Position numbers and translations under genes: made by a program. Positions 17,484-26,289 of a stretch of DNA of 53,969 nt are shown here, in pieces. The notes under the pieces are model-generated. The model searched no databases. It saw nothing but the letters and a program-made list of their open reading frames with translations, and was not told where the DNA came from. Numbering within the stretch: position 1 is the first letter of the stretch; every line of letters begins with the position of its first letter. The stretch comes from Deltaproteobacteria bacterium (GTDB taxonomy: Bacteria > Desulfobacterota > Binatia > UBA9968): assembly GCA_005879605.1 (NCBI GenBank), contig VBKE01000032.1, positions 1 through 53,969 of the forward strand. The letters are read 5' to 3'.

Positions 17484-19703
17484 ATGCCGAAGCCGTGGAG
17501 ATTCGAGAAATTTCGGATTGTGCTGATTAAGCCTTCCAAGTACGACGATGACGGGTATTTGATTCGGTTCTGGAAAGGTGTCCTTCCGAGTAACACACTC
17601 AATGTTCTTCACGGTCTGACGGATGATGTAAAAGAGCGCCGCGTGTTCGGCGACCTCCCCATTGAAGTCACGACCTTCGACGAAACCGCGGAAAAAGTTC
17701 CGATCAAGAAAATCATAAGGTGGAGCCGGGAGCCCGGCACGAAGCTTTTAGTCTGTCTAGTCGGCGTGCAAACCAACCAGTTTCCGCGTGCACTGGACAT
17801 GGCGAGGCTTTTCCGAGCCGAAGACATCGCGGTTATCATCGGCGGGTTTCACACCAGTGGGACGATCAACATGTTGGGTGAACAAGAGCCGGATATCCAA
17901 GAATTGGTTCGCGAGTCCATTTGCGTGGTTTCCGGCGAGGTCGAAGGCAAATGGGAGATGATCCTGTCCGATTTTCTCCACGATCAACTGAAACCCATTT
18001 ATAGTTTTGCCCAGGACTTGCAGAGCCTAGTCGATATTGAATCTTCTCCGCTGCCGAAGACCAGCCCCAAGACTATGGAGCATTTTGCCTATCCGACTTT
18101 CGGAACCGCGGATACTTCGCGGGGCTGTCCGTTTGCTTGCAGCTTCTGCACGATCATCAATGTGCAGGGACGCAAGATGCGCGAGCGCAGTCCGGAGAGC
18201 ATCGCGGCGCTCCTGCGTAGGAACTATTCGGAGCATGGCGTATCGTTTTATTTCTTCACCGATGACAATTTTGCCAGGAAGAAACTCTGGCGCGAGACTT
18301 TCGAAGCCATCATCAAACTCCGGCAAGAAGGCATTAAGGTCTCTTTTATGATGCAGGTGGATCTGGCCCGCAAGCCAAAGGATTTTGTCAGCTTGGCGGC
18401 TAAGGCGGGGTGTACTCAGGTCTTCATCGGCATGGAAAGCGTTAACCCGGAGAACTTGAAGGCCGAAGGTAAGAAGCAAAACAACGTCGAGGAGTATAGA
18501 GATATCATCGAAGAATGGCACGAGGCCGGAGTGGTGGTGCACACGGGATACATCATCGGTCTTCCTTGGGACTGCAAAGATCAAGTGCCGAACGACATTC
18601 GTTTTCTGATGGACGAAGTCGGGCCCGACCAAGCCTCTTTTTTCATGCTGACCCCACTGCCCGGTTCTCAGGACCATCGCGAAATGAGGCAACGCGGCGA
18701 GTGGATGGATCCCGATTTCAACAAACGCGATTCGTTTCACGCCACCATCCATCATCCGCGCATGACGGCCGAGGAATGGACCGAAGCCTACGAAAACGCC
18801 TGGAAGACTTTCTATAGCAAAGAGAATATGATCAAGGTCCTGTCGCGCTGGAGTGATAACGCGAAGAACTATTGGAACCTTATGTCGGTGTTCTTCTGGT
18901 ACAAAAACGCCGCTCTGATCGAAAAACAACACCCCATGGTTGCTGGCTTCTTCCGTTTGAAAGACCGCAAAGCCCGCCGTGCCGGATATGCCATCGATTC
19001 CCTGCCCATGCACGCCTGGAAGCGCGCCAAGGAAATTACCCAGCTGCTCATTTCCTGGGCCAAATTCATGAAGGAGATGGAAGAGGTTTGGCTACAGACT
19101 CGGAAAAAAAGTGAGACCGAAGAAAAATGGCTGGAGCAAATTCAAAGAGTCCAGGGTGACGTCTGGCAAGCCCTTCGCATCGGCGAGTTGCAAAGAATCT
19201 ATACCAACGCCAAAGAAGCATTACCGGAGAAAGCCCGAGCTCTGCTCGACCCACTGGAAGAGCTCTCCTCGAAAATCCTTTGGACTCGGAAGGATCTCAA
19301 TCGGTTTTTAAAACAATGGGAAAGTCTGAGGGGCAGAATCCAGGAGCTCAGGCTGCGCGAGGGAGACGCTGCGCGACGTTGGCTGGACGAGATGTATAAG
19401 ATTCAAGACGGCATCCGGCTCGGAGACCGCATTCACGAGTGGCAAGACGCCTACGGATGTTTGCGCAAATCTCTCCCTTCGAAAGCACGCTTGCGCCTGG
19501 TTAAATTCGACCCGTTGAATAACCGCGCCATCTACTCACGCCAGGAATTGCAACGCATCTGGACGCAGACGCTGGCAAACGCGCGGCAAATGCGGCTGTG
19601 GCAGATTCGGCCTTGGCAGCTTACCTCGGCGATGGTGAAGGACTTTTTTCTGACCACGTCATTCGCCTTCAGTTTTCGCGAGTTCTCGAAGCATCAGTTT
19701 TGA
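17484..19703 (+). CDS. B12-binding-domain radical SAM protein of unknown substrate
   Basis: About 739 residues. The N-terminal 170 residues form a Rossmann-like B12-binding domain (FRIVLIKPSKY, LLVCLVGVQTNQFPRALDM, AVIIGGFHTSG). The radical SAM barrel follows, with the 4Fe-4S motif C215-x3-C219-x2-C222 inside RGCPFACSFCTIINVQGRKM, then FFTDDNFARKK, QVDLARKPK, IGMESVN and GYIIGLPW. The last 270 residues are helical and charged and match no domain I know. The longest frame starts at 17448, but the ATG at 17484 has an ideal AGGAGG site, so I use it. The substrate is unknown; relatives methylate or rearrange unactivated carbons. It is transcribed alone, divergent from ftsE. Confidence 0.9.
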   Translation: MPKPWRFEKFRIVLIKPSKYDDDGYLIRFWKGVLPSNTLNVLHGLTDDVKERRVFGDLPIEVTTFDETAEKVPIKKIIRWSREPGTKLLVCLVGVQTNQFPRALDMARLFRAEDIAVIIGGFHTSGTINMLGEQEPDIQELVRESICVVSGEVEGKWEMILSDFLHDQLKPIYSFAQDLQSLVDIESSPLPKTSPKTMEHFAYPTFGTADTSRGCPFACSFCTIINVQGRKMRERSPESIAALLRRNYSEHGVSFYFFTDDNFARKKLWRETFEAIIKLRQEGIKVSFMMQVDLARKPKDFVSLAAKAGCTQVFIGMESVNPENLKAEGKKQNNVEEYRDIIEEWHEAGVVVHTGYIIGLPWDCKDQVPNDIRFLMDEVGPDQASFFMLTPLPGSQDHREMRQRGEWMDPDFNKRDSFHATIHHPRMTAEEWTEAYENAWKTFYSKENMIKVLSRWSDNAKNYWNLMSVFFWYKNAALIEKQHPMVAGFFRLKDRKARRAGYAIDSLPMHAWKRAKEITQLLISWAKFMKEMEEVWLQTRKKSETEEKWLEQIQRVQGDVWQALRIGELQRIYTNAKEALPEKARALLDPLEELSSKILWTRKDLNRFLKQWESLRGRIQELRLREGDAARRWLDEMYKIQDGIRLGDRIHEWQDAYGCLRKSLPSKARLRLVKFDPLNNRAIYSRQELQRIWTQTLANARQMRLWQIRPWQLTSAMVKDFFLTTSFAFSFREFSKHQF

Positions 19704-19723
19704 ACCGCTGACACACGCGCCCG

Positions 19724-20557
19724 CTAATGGATTTGCGTCACTTGCTTCGCTAAGTTCACGACCTGTTCTTTAATCGCCACCGCGTCTTCGGCGTCGGGGG
19801 CCATACGAAGATAGGTTTCAAAGTCCGCCAAGGCTTGGCTGAAACATTCAAGTTTTAAAAAAACCGCCCCGCGATCTCGTAAATCGTCCGCCGAGCCGGG
19901 TTCGAGAATCAGAAGGCGCTCGATAATCGAAAGCGCTTTTAAGAAATCATTCCGCCTCAGGTAAATCGCCTTGAGGTTGTAAAGCATCCGCCGAATGACT
20001 TGTTTCTTTGTCACTGGCTCGAGGAGATCAGCGTGCAGCACGATATTTCCGCCAAAGAGTTGGCGCAGAAGCGTTTCCAGGCTGTCCGTGGACAAAACCT
20101 CGCCACCGTTAAAGGGATCGATCACAATCTCCTGCTCGTCATCGATATATTTAACCAAAAAGTGTCCTGGAAAACCGACTCCAAGAAGAGGCAGTCCGAT
20201 CCGCTGTGCGACTTCCATGTAGAGAACCGATAGCGTGATCGGAATCCCTCTCTTGCGCTCCATGACCTCGTTTAAAAAGCTGTTCTTCGGATCGAAATAT
20301 TCAGAACGATTACCGCGATAACCGTGGCGTTGAAAGAGAACGTGGTTAAGGCCAGCAATGGAACGGTAAACATTTCTTTCCTGACCTATTCGCTCGGCGA
20401 CTTCTGCCGCCAGCAAGTCGATCCGCGAAAGGTATTCGGCGATAAGCAGGTTCGGATACTCGCCCGCCGCGATCGTCAGCGCCGCGCGCGCGAGCTCAAT
20501 TTTTTGGTCGGGGCATGCGACCGCGCGACGAAACTCTTCGTACGGATCGTTGGCCAT
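19724..20557 (-). CDS. SirB1-type transglutaminase-like protein with TPR repeats
   Basis: 277 residues. The middle carries the SirB1 core (FLNEVMERKRGIPITLSVLY, then VGFPGHFLVKY and DPFNGGEVLS), a circularly related transglutaminase fold. The C-terminal 90 residues are TPR-like (LYNLKAIYLRRNDFLKALSI, then LRDRGAVFLKLECFSQALAD). Homologues occur in most proteobacteria, often near prfA/prmC or ispE, with no settled biochemical role. The start is 16 bp after the stop of the thiamine-diphosphate enzyme, so it is probably the last gene of that operon. It converges on the radical SAM gene with 20 bp between stops. Confidence 0.88.
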   Translation of the reverse strand: MANDPYEEFRRAVACPDQKIELARAALTIAAGEYPNLLIAEYLSRIDLLAAEVAERIGQERNVYRSIAGLNHVLFQRHGYRGNRSEYFDPKNSFLNEVMERKRGIPITLSVLYMEVAQRIGLPLLGVGFPGHFLVKYIDDEQEIVIDPFNGGEVLSTDSLETLLRQLFGGNIVLHADLLEPVTKKQVIRRMLYNLKAIYLRRNDFLKALSIIERLLILEPGSADDLRDRGAVFLKLECFSQALADFETYLRMAPDAEDAVAIKEQVVNLAKQVTQIH

Positions 20558-20573
20558 GGGAAATGGCTCAAAT

Positions 20574-22355
20574 CTACCGTGGCTCTACAATGGCATCGAC
20601 CAGGTATGGCAGTTTCTTTTCTTTGACATATTGGAGCCCGCGCTCGAGAGCGGGCCTCACGTCCGCGGGCCGTTGAACCGGTCCTTCGGCGCTCACGCCA
20701 AACGACTGCGCCATCTTGGCATAATCAACGGCAGGATCATCCACATGGGTCCCGATGCCAGCGTTCTGCACCGGCCGGTTGCGGAATTTTGCGACTTCGA
20801 TCCCATGCTCCTCGGAATTATAAAAGGACTGGTTGTTGTGCATCACGATCAGCAACGGAATCCTGTGCTTTGCCGCCGTCCAAAGAGAACTGGACGTCAT
20901 AAGCAGGTCGCCGTCCGCTTGAATATTTACAGCGAGCTTGCCCGTGTCCTTGAGCGCCAGCGCAGCGCCGATGGCCGCACCCGAACCGTAACCAACGCCG
21001 GCGCCGCCGCTCGCCCCGAGATATTGGTTCGGTTTGGTGAAATCCCACAGGCGCCGGGCCCAACCGTTAGAACTTCCGTTCACCAGCACCCAGTCCTCTT
21101 TCCTGATAACCTCGCCGAGTTCCAGAGCCAACCATGCAGTCGATATTTCTTTTTGCGAGCCCTTGGCTTGCGCATCCGCCAGCCACTTGGCACGTCGAGA
21201 ACTGTGCTTTTCGGCGAGCTCCTTCTGCCTGGCTTCGATGGCAGCCTTTTTCCTGCCGTCGTTGCCGAGGAGTTCACGGCAGAGCCGGCTCAGTTCCGGA
21301 ACGGCGACCGAGGTGTCGGCAGACATCGGCAAATCCACGGCCTGCAGCGCTTGATAGTCGCCGGCCCAAGAATGCACCAACATGTCATGCATCCCGATGC
21401 TGATGAGCTTCACCCCAGGCGAGGTGACATATTCGCAGACGCGCGTTTGTTTACTGACCGTCGTCAGCGAGCCGAACAGGTCCGCCACATCGAGAGCCAA
21501 AATAACGTCGGCTTTTTTCAGTAAATCTCGCGCGCCGTCTGTCACATCCAGAGGATGGGTGGTGGGGAAATTGAAGCGCGCGCCTTTGTCAACGACCGGA
21601 ATTGACAAGAGCTCCGCCAATTCGATCAGCGCAGGCACGGTTCTTGGATTTCGTCCAAGCGTGTCGGCGATAATGAGCGCCGACTGCGCATTGACCAGCA
21701 ACTGAGCCGCTTTTCTGAGCGCTTCCGGATTCGCCTGCATCGGCGCTGGCGGCGCATACCGGCCGACGTCGGGAATCTCAGTCGGCGACGTGATCGAATC
21801 TTCCTGGATATCCGCATCGTAGTTGATGTAGACGGGCGCCATCGGTTCGGTCGTAGCAATGCGGTAACCGCGAATGAAAGAATCCGGCACGTCGGCCAGG
21901 GAGTACGGCTGATCGTCCCATTTCACGTAGTCTCGCACTTGGTTTCCCTGCACGAGGGCCGTGTGAATCCAATCGATGCGCGGCCGGCGGCGCTTCGTAT
22001 TCATCGGCCCGGTTCCGCCCAGGACCATGATCGGAACCCGGTCAATATAGGCATTGAAAATCGCCATGCTCGCGTGCTGCAAGCCGACCATGTTATGCAC
22101 GATGGCGATCATGGGCTTGCCTTTAGCCTTGGCATAACCGTGGGCAACTGCCACGGAAATTTCCTCGTGATTACAAAAAATAACTTCCGGTTTGTAATTG
22201 CCGCCGTAATTGACAATGGAATCGTGAATTCCCCGAAACGTCGCGCCCGGATTGAACGCCGCGTATTCGATATCAAAAGCTTTCATCAAATCGACCACGA
22301 CATCAGAACCGTACTCCGGCTGCTTTTTTTCCACTCGGCTTTGTGGTTTGGCCAC
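20574..22355 (-). CDS. Thiamine-diphosphate-dependent enzyme, acetolactate synthase/decarboxylase superfamily
   Basis: 593 residues with the three-domain layout of the ALS/benzoylformate decarboxylase superfamily. The pyrimidine-binding domain has the catalytic Glu in HEEISVAVAHGYAKA (E64), the central domain follows (about 195-340), and the C-terminal cofactor domain carries ADGDLLMTSSSLWTAAKH ... IVMHNNQ. Cofactor residues look intact, so it should be an active enzyme acting on a 2-oxo acid or similar compound. It is not the ilvB of branched-chain synthesis, since no ilvN or ilvC is adjacent and the sequence is divergent. The GTG start has an AGGAGG site. It follows a DUF1932 dehydrogenase by 59 bp, so the two may act in one catabolic route. 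Confidence 0.88.
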   Translation of the reverse strand: MAKPQSRVEKKQPEYGSDVVVDLMKAFDIEYAAFNPGATFRGIHDSIVNYGGNYKPEVIFCNHEEISVAVAHGYAKAKGKPMIAIVHNMVGLQHASMAIFNAYIDRVPIMVLGGTGPMNTKRRRPRIDWIHTALVQGNQVRDYVKWDDQPYSLADVPDSFIRGYRIATTEPMAPVYINYDADIQEDSITSPTEIPDVGRYAPPAPMQANPEALRKAAQLLVNAQSALIIADTLGRNPRTVPALIELAELLSIPVVDKGARFNFPTTHPLDVTDGARDLLKKADVILALDVADLFGSLTTVSKQTRVCEYVTSPGVKLISIGMHDMLVHSWAGDYQALQAVDLPMSADTSVAVPELSRLCRELLGNDGRKKAAIEARQKELAEKHSSRRAKWLADAQAKGSQKEISTAWLALELGEVIRKEDWVLVNGSSNGWARRLWDFTKPNQYLGASGGAGVGYGSGAAIGAALALKDTGKLAVNIQADGDLLMTSSSLWTAAKHRIPLLIVMHNNQSFYNSEEHGIEVAKFRNRPVQNAGIGTHVDDPAVDYAKMAQSFGVSAEGPVQRPADVRPALERGLQYVKEKKLPYLVDAIVEPR

Positions 22356-22414
22356 TTTCTTTTCCTCCTGTGCCTTTTTAATCCGACCTCAATACCAGGA
22401 ATTCCGCAGGATGA

Positions 22415-23344
22415 CTAGCCCACCGACGGGCTGGCTGACGTTGCCCTAGCGTTCGAGCTGTTTTGCAACAGTCCTTTTTGGAAGAACAGTTCAACTGTTC
22501 CTAAAAGATCTCCGTCACGCGCCCCGGTCTCAGAGGCTTTGCCGATCTCCAAAGCCGCGATGGATTGTAGAACCTTCTTAACGGCCGGCGCCATGAACGC
22601 ATCCATCCCGTAATGGTTAAAGGTCCGTTTCAGCTCATCCATCTCCTCCGCCCGTCTGCCCGCGTGGATGCGCAAAGCCACGATGCTCGAAGTCACCTTC
22701 TCCAGTAACCCTGGGAAGCTCTCTTCGTAACGCTGAAGAATTTCATCCAACAGACCAAAATTTTTCGCTCCCATGAAAAGTTCGACAAACAGCCCCTGAA
22801 GGCCCTTGGTCAAGCCGGCGTAAACGACCTTGAACGCGGAGGCTTGGGAGACCTTAGGCCCCAGTACCTTCACGGATAAGCCGTAGGAGTCCAACTCCTG
22901 CATGCGCGCCGCTTGAGGTCCGGAAACATAGACCACAGCTCCCTTGTCCATCTTCGCGGCAGAGCCGATAATGCAGCCATCGACAAAATTCACTCCGATC
23001 GCGGTCAACGTCTTGGCAATTTCATCGGCTGTCATCGGAGAAATGGCATTCGCGTCGAGATAGAGAAGATCCTTTCGACCCAACTTTGCGGTTGCCTTGG
23101 CGACCTTCGAAGCCACGCGCTTTGCCGCAAACGGGACCACGATAGATACAATAAGATCGGCGTCCCGGACAAGACGATTCATCGACGGAAGACATTTCAC
23201 GCCGATAGTCTCCGCTCGCTTGCGTGTGGTTTCGCTTCGGTCTTTGGCATAGGTCAGCACCTCAACGCCGCGGCTGGTTAGAATCCGCGCCCAATGATAG
23301 CCCATTTCACCGATGCTCAAGATAGCAATTCGCTGGAACGCCAT
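22415..23344 (-). CDS. NAD(P)-binding dehydrogenase with DUF1932 C-terminal domain
   Basis: 309 residues. The N-terminal Rossmann domain of the beta-hydroxyacid dehydrogenase superfamily begins ILSIGEMGYHWARILTSRGV (a variant of GxGxMG, here G-E-M-G) and continues with DADLIVSIVVP and LLYLDANAISP. The C-terminal helical domain matches DUF1932 (about residues 190-270), seen in proteins annotated as phosphogluconate-dehydrogenase-like. The catalytic Lys region reads FKVVYAGLTKGLQG. The substrate is unknown. It lies 16 bp downstream of the LOG gene and 59 bp upstream of the ThDP enzyme. Confidence 0.87.
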   Translation of the reverse strand: MAFQRIAILSIGEMGYHWARILTSRGVEVLTYAKDRSETTRKRAETIGVKCLPSMNRLVRDADLIVSIVVPFAAKRVASKVAKATAKLGRKDLLYLDANAISPMTADEIAKTLTAIGVNFVDGCIIGSAAKMDKGAVVYVSGPQAARMQELDSYGLSVKVLGPKVSQASAFKVVYAGLTKGLQGLFVELFMGAKNFGLLDEILQRYEESFPGLLEKVTSSIVALRIHAGRRAEEMDELKRTFNHYGMDAFMAPAVKKVLQSIAALEIGKASETGARDGDLLGTVELFFQKGLLQNSSNARATSASPSVG

Positions 23345-23360
23345 AGTCTGTTCCTCTTAG

Positions 23361-24395
23361 CTAATCTTCTTGATTGATAACGTCGATCATCTGCCTTAGG
23401 CGGGCAAAATCCTGTCGGTTAAAGTGGACGAGCAGGCGGTGCAGGTGCAATGTGTCCGGCTCGTCCGATTCATCCGGTAAGAGCTCAGTTTGCCGAACCT
23501 TTCCGTCACTCAGAATGTCGTGAAATTCTCGATTCAAGTGATCGATCAGCGTAGGCGAGGGTGGATGATTGAGGCGAATCACCAAGTTATGCCTCACAAA
23601 ACGGTAGGAGTGATAATTACGATAGAAGCTCTTGATCTCTCCAACCGCCGCGTCGACATCGTTGATGACCTTGAACAGGCTCAACTCCTCTTCAGAAATA
23701 TAGCCGCGGCTCAATATCGCACGGCGTACAAACCCTTCCCATTCACCCCAATAACTGTTGCCTGGCAGGTCCATGAGAATAATCGGCACCAGCTGGCTCT
23801 TGCCGGTCTGCGCCAACGTCAGCACTTCGACCAGTTCGTCTTGCGTCCCATATCCACCGGGAAAAAAAATAAACGCATCGGCTCCTTTGACGAACATCAA
23901 CTTGCGCGTAAAAAAGAAATGAAAGGTCATCAGTTTGGGGTCGTCTTGGATAAATCGATTGGCCTTCTGGGTAAACGGCAAACGGATATTGACTCCGAAG
24001 CTCTTTTCCCGACCGGCCCCTTCGTGACCCGCTTGCATAATCCCGGGTCCGGCGCCCGTGATGATCATAAACCCAGCCTCGGCGAGACCGCGGCCTAGAT
24101 TCTTGGCTAATAGGTAGTAGGGATCGTCTTCCGCTATGCGAGTTGAACCGAAAATACTGACCTTCCGCACCGAGCGATAAGGAGCGAAGATTCTGAAGGC
24201 ATAGCGCAGCTCTTTCAATGCCCGGTTGAGAATTTTTAAATCGCCGCGACTCGTTCCATCTCGGGTGAGTCTTATCACCGTCCGAAGCATCTCGGCGATA
24301 AAGGTCTCGTTGGCCCCGCCGGGCTGAGTCTCCAGCCATTCTACGATTTGGGCTTCGATGCCAGCCAAAGTCACCTTCGGTTGTTCCATGATCAT
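23361..24395 (-). CDS. LOG-family protein (TIGR00730-like, extended)
   Basis: 344 residues, longer than the 190-residue cytokinin-activating LOG enzymes. The Rossmann core is clear: SIFGSTRIAEDDPYY, IITGAGPGIMQAGHEGA, and the LOG signature FFPGGYGTQDELVEVLTLAQ with its catalytic Glu and Arg environment. Extra N-terminal (about 90) and C-terminal (about 80) segments place it in the long bacterial LOG-like group, whose members are nucleoside-monophosphate phosphoribohydrolases (PpnN-like) or uncharacterised. Two adjacent ATG codons (24395, 24389) could start it. First gene of a minus-strand run of four. Confidence 0.88.
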   Translation of the reverse strand: MIMEQPKVTLAGIEAQIVEWLETQPGGANETFIAEMLRTVIRLTRDGTSRGDLKILNRALKELRYAFRIFAPYRSVRKVSIFGSTRIAEDDPYYLLAKNLGRGLAEAGFMIITGAGPGIMQAGHEGAGREKSFGVNIRLPFTQKANRFIQDDPKLMTFHFFFTRKLMFVKGADAFIFFPGGYGTQDELVEVLTLAQTGKSQLVPIILMDLPGNSYWGEWEGFVRRAILSRGYISEEELSLFKVINDVDAAVGEIKSFYRNYHSYRFVRHNLVIRLNHPPSPTLIDHLNREFHDILSDGKVRQTELLPDESDEPDTLHLHRLLVHFNRQDFARLRQMIDVINQED

Positions 24396-24620
24396 TTTTC
24401 ACTCTATCACATAACACTCCCGGTTTTTAAAGGACTTTAGCTACGCGACGAAAGAGTTATTGGACGGTCGTGCATCTATTGCGGGTTGCCTAGAGCAAAG
24501 CCAAACGCGCTGCGGCTCAGTTCGTCTCGTAAAGAAGTCGACGAGAAGCTCAAAAGATTATGAAGGAAATCCACGGTGCTGGCTCGTGAATGACGCGCGC
24601 TAAATTGAATTCGTCAAATT

Positions 24621-25121
24621 TTAATCCAGAGCGGCCAAAACGCCTATTTTAGTCTGATTGATAAGGAATGTTCGAAGTTCAGATTGCACCGGCTTGAGCA
24701 GCCTTGCCTCTGTCAGAGGAACGAACCCGGTCTTGCCCGTCAAGACCTGTTGGGGCGTATTCCCGGGTAAGATGTGAATCGTTCCTTGGAGCCAAAAGGG
24801 GCCGACACTCAGCATGACTTTTCTGGCTTCTTTATCGATCCGCTCAAGATTCACTTCTGATGAACCGGCTTCCTCTGTTTCGCGCATGTCGGCGACCAAC
24901 ATCACTTCCGGTTTGTATATCAGAAATTCCCCAGAGTTGACCGCAAAGGGATGGCCGTCGAAATCTTCCGCGCTCGAGTCTTTGAGAGTGAAGCATTCGT
25001 AGCCGGCCGCCAAATTAAAATAGTCGCTTAGTCGCTGGTGCTTGGTAGGAAGCATCCCACTGACCATCACCGACTCAAGATAAACTCTTATCGGTTTGAA
25101 ATGTGGATTAACGTTGTCCAT
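24621..25121 (-). CDS. Uncharacterised protein with two similar beta-rich halves
   Basis: 166 residues from the ATG at 25121, which has an AAGGG site 7 bases upstream; the frame is open to 25229 but the added residues look like non-coding sequence. I do not recognise a named family with certainty. Two segments resemble each other: SVMVSGMLPTKHQRLSDYFN (about 18-37) and FWLQGTIHILPGNTPQQVLT (about 112-131). Both have a short strand, a Gly, a Leu-Pro turn and a polar helix, and both precede a strand ending near a charged turn (VPLTEARLLKP after the second). There is no signal peptide or membrane helix. A 225-bp gap without a gene separates it from the LOG gene, so it may be transcribed alone. 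Confidence 0.65.
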   Translation of the reverse strand: MDNVNPHFKPIRVYLESVMVSGMLPTKHQRLSDYFNLAAGYECFTLKDSSAEDFDGHPFAVNSGEFLIYKPEVMLVADMRETEEAGSSEVNLERIDKEARKVMLSVGPFWLQGTIHILPGNTPQQVLTGKTGFVPLTEARLLKPVQSELRTFLINQTKIGVLAALD

Positions 25122-25335
25122 GGCTGCCCTTTCGTCTACATCCGGCAGTATCTCCCTTGCGCTTATCGCAAGACCGCGAGCTTTCGAATCATTCTGCGGC
25201 GACCGCCTTGGCATTCCCTTTAAAGTCAATCTCGGAGATCAATCCCAATTTTCGCGAAAGTACCGGAGCCCGTTCGGTTTAGCGCGTAGTATAGCGGCCG
25301 CCGTGCAACAGCTCCACTGAAAAAGTTATTGATTT

Positions 25336-25395
25336 TGGTGCCCGGAGCCGGACTCGAACCGGCACGGACCCTTCCGGTCCTCGGGATTTTAAGTC
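25336..25395 (-). tRNA. 3' half of tRNA-Leu(TAA), detached from its 5' half
   Basis: On the minus strand this holds GACTTAAAA (anticodon loop with TAA), the 3' anticodon stem TCCCG, the long variable arm GGACCGGAAGGGTCC, the T arm GCCGG-TTCGAGT-CCGGC, the acceptor strand TCCGGGC, discriminator A and encoded CCA ending at 25336. No matching 5' half precedes it; the bases upstream (GGTAGTGGTGT) do not pair with it. The complementary 5' half lies 1.45 kb away at 26844-26882 on the same strand. Confidence 0.88.
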
Positions 25396-25427
25396 ACACC
25401 ACTACCCGATGCAACAACATCCACGAA

Positions 25428-25460
25428 CACCCAAACGCCCTAATTCCGGGCGTTTGGGTG
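25428..25460. repeat. Perfect 13-bp inverted repeat (hairpin)
   Basis: CACCCAAACGCCC, a 7-base loop, then GGGCGTTTGGGTG. No T run follows on either strand, so it does not look like an intrinsic terminator. It lies 33 bp inside the element's end next to the tRNA 3' half and may be a recombination or transposition structure. Confidence 0.8.
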
Positions 25461-25472
25461 CTGGTGTGTGCC
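25461..25472. repeat. Left copy of a 12-bp inverted repeat of the element
   Basis: CTGGTGTGTGCC directly follows the hairpin and is exactly complementary to GGCACACACCAG at 26775-26786 near the other end of the insertion. The copies lie 65 and 57 bp from the two junctions. Confidence 0.7.
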
Positions 25473-25885
25473 CTTTCATTTACTTGTCTATCGCCAGATT
25501 AGTTACAAAATCAGTTACAGTTTGGGATCACAGCAGATTGTCTTGACGAAGAATACAATTCAATCTTACGGCTAACGGCTTTGGGTGAGAGGCGCGGTCC
25601 GCCGCGTCCTTCTCAACCCCCATGGTTAGGCAATTGTGTCAATGAGCGGCAAAGTTCAGATAGATCCCGTACCACTAGAAACGAGATGAAAACGACCTAC
25701 TTGTCCTTGATCCCAAGCTCCTTCTACGCTCGCCCTAGCACCTTCCGTCTATCCCAGCATTGGCAAAACCGGCTTAGAAATGGACGGTTGAAGTCAAAAA
25801 TACCGGTGATTCGGTGGCATGCTTCATGCTCACCTGAGGCAGACTTGTAGAGGCAACACGGCTCGAACAAGCCGGCCTTCTGCCT

Positions 25886-26155
25886 ATGAAAGATTTCTCG
25901 AATTATACGGGACGATTCACAGTGGGAATTGTGCTGATAAGCGGCAGTTTCCTCGTCTATTTGGCGTATCCGGTCATCCTCCTGGCCTTGCCGTTCCCTG
26001 CGACGGTCAAAGTAGGTATGACGGTTGTCATCTGGGTCTTGAGCTGGGGCGTTTTCAGCGTCGGCATTTTTCTTTCAGGACCGGAAGGTATCGAATGGTT
26101 CAGAGGATTGTGGAAGCGCACAACTACCGGCAACGCTCACGAGAAACGTATATAA
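25886..26155 (+). CDS. Small two-helix membrane protein
   Basis: 89 residues with two hydrophobic helices (about residues 13-34 and 41-63), a short amphipathic middle, and a polar C-terminus (EWFRGLWKRTT). The codon pattern and clean topology suggest a genuine protein. No clear Shine-Dalgarno is visible, and I cannot name a family. The alternative frame starting at 25819 is a shadow. It is the only apparently intact gene within the tRNA-Leu insertion and would be cargo or captured chromosomal sequence. Confidence 0.55.
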   Translation: MKDFSNYTGRFTVGIVLISGSFLVYLAYPVILLALPFPATVKVGMTVVIWVLSWGVFSVGIFLSGPEGIEWFRGLWKRTTTGNAHEKRI

Positions 26156-26289
26156 GAGAGTAACCGAGCCGTTTCCAGGCTAATTGATCCGCAATAACAG
26201 CAAATTCAACACAACCACCCGCAACTGCAGGATGGAGAAATCGGTCAATCCCGCGATTGAGCTCGTAATCACCAGCTGAACGCGACAGG

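Noticed and set aside
18027-19013. 328-codon minus-strand frame inside the radical SAM gene
   Set aside because: It is the antisense shadow of a gene with clear radical SAM motifs; the translated product has no recognisable pattern.
20550-21524. 324-codon plus-strand frame
   Set aside because: Antisense to the thiamine-diphosphate enzyme and without family features. Similar shadows at 13690-14487, 23490-24098, 39535-40164, 44755-45486 and 51467-52270 were discarded for the same reason.
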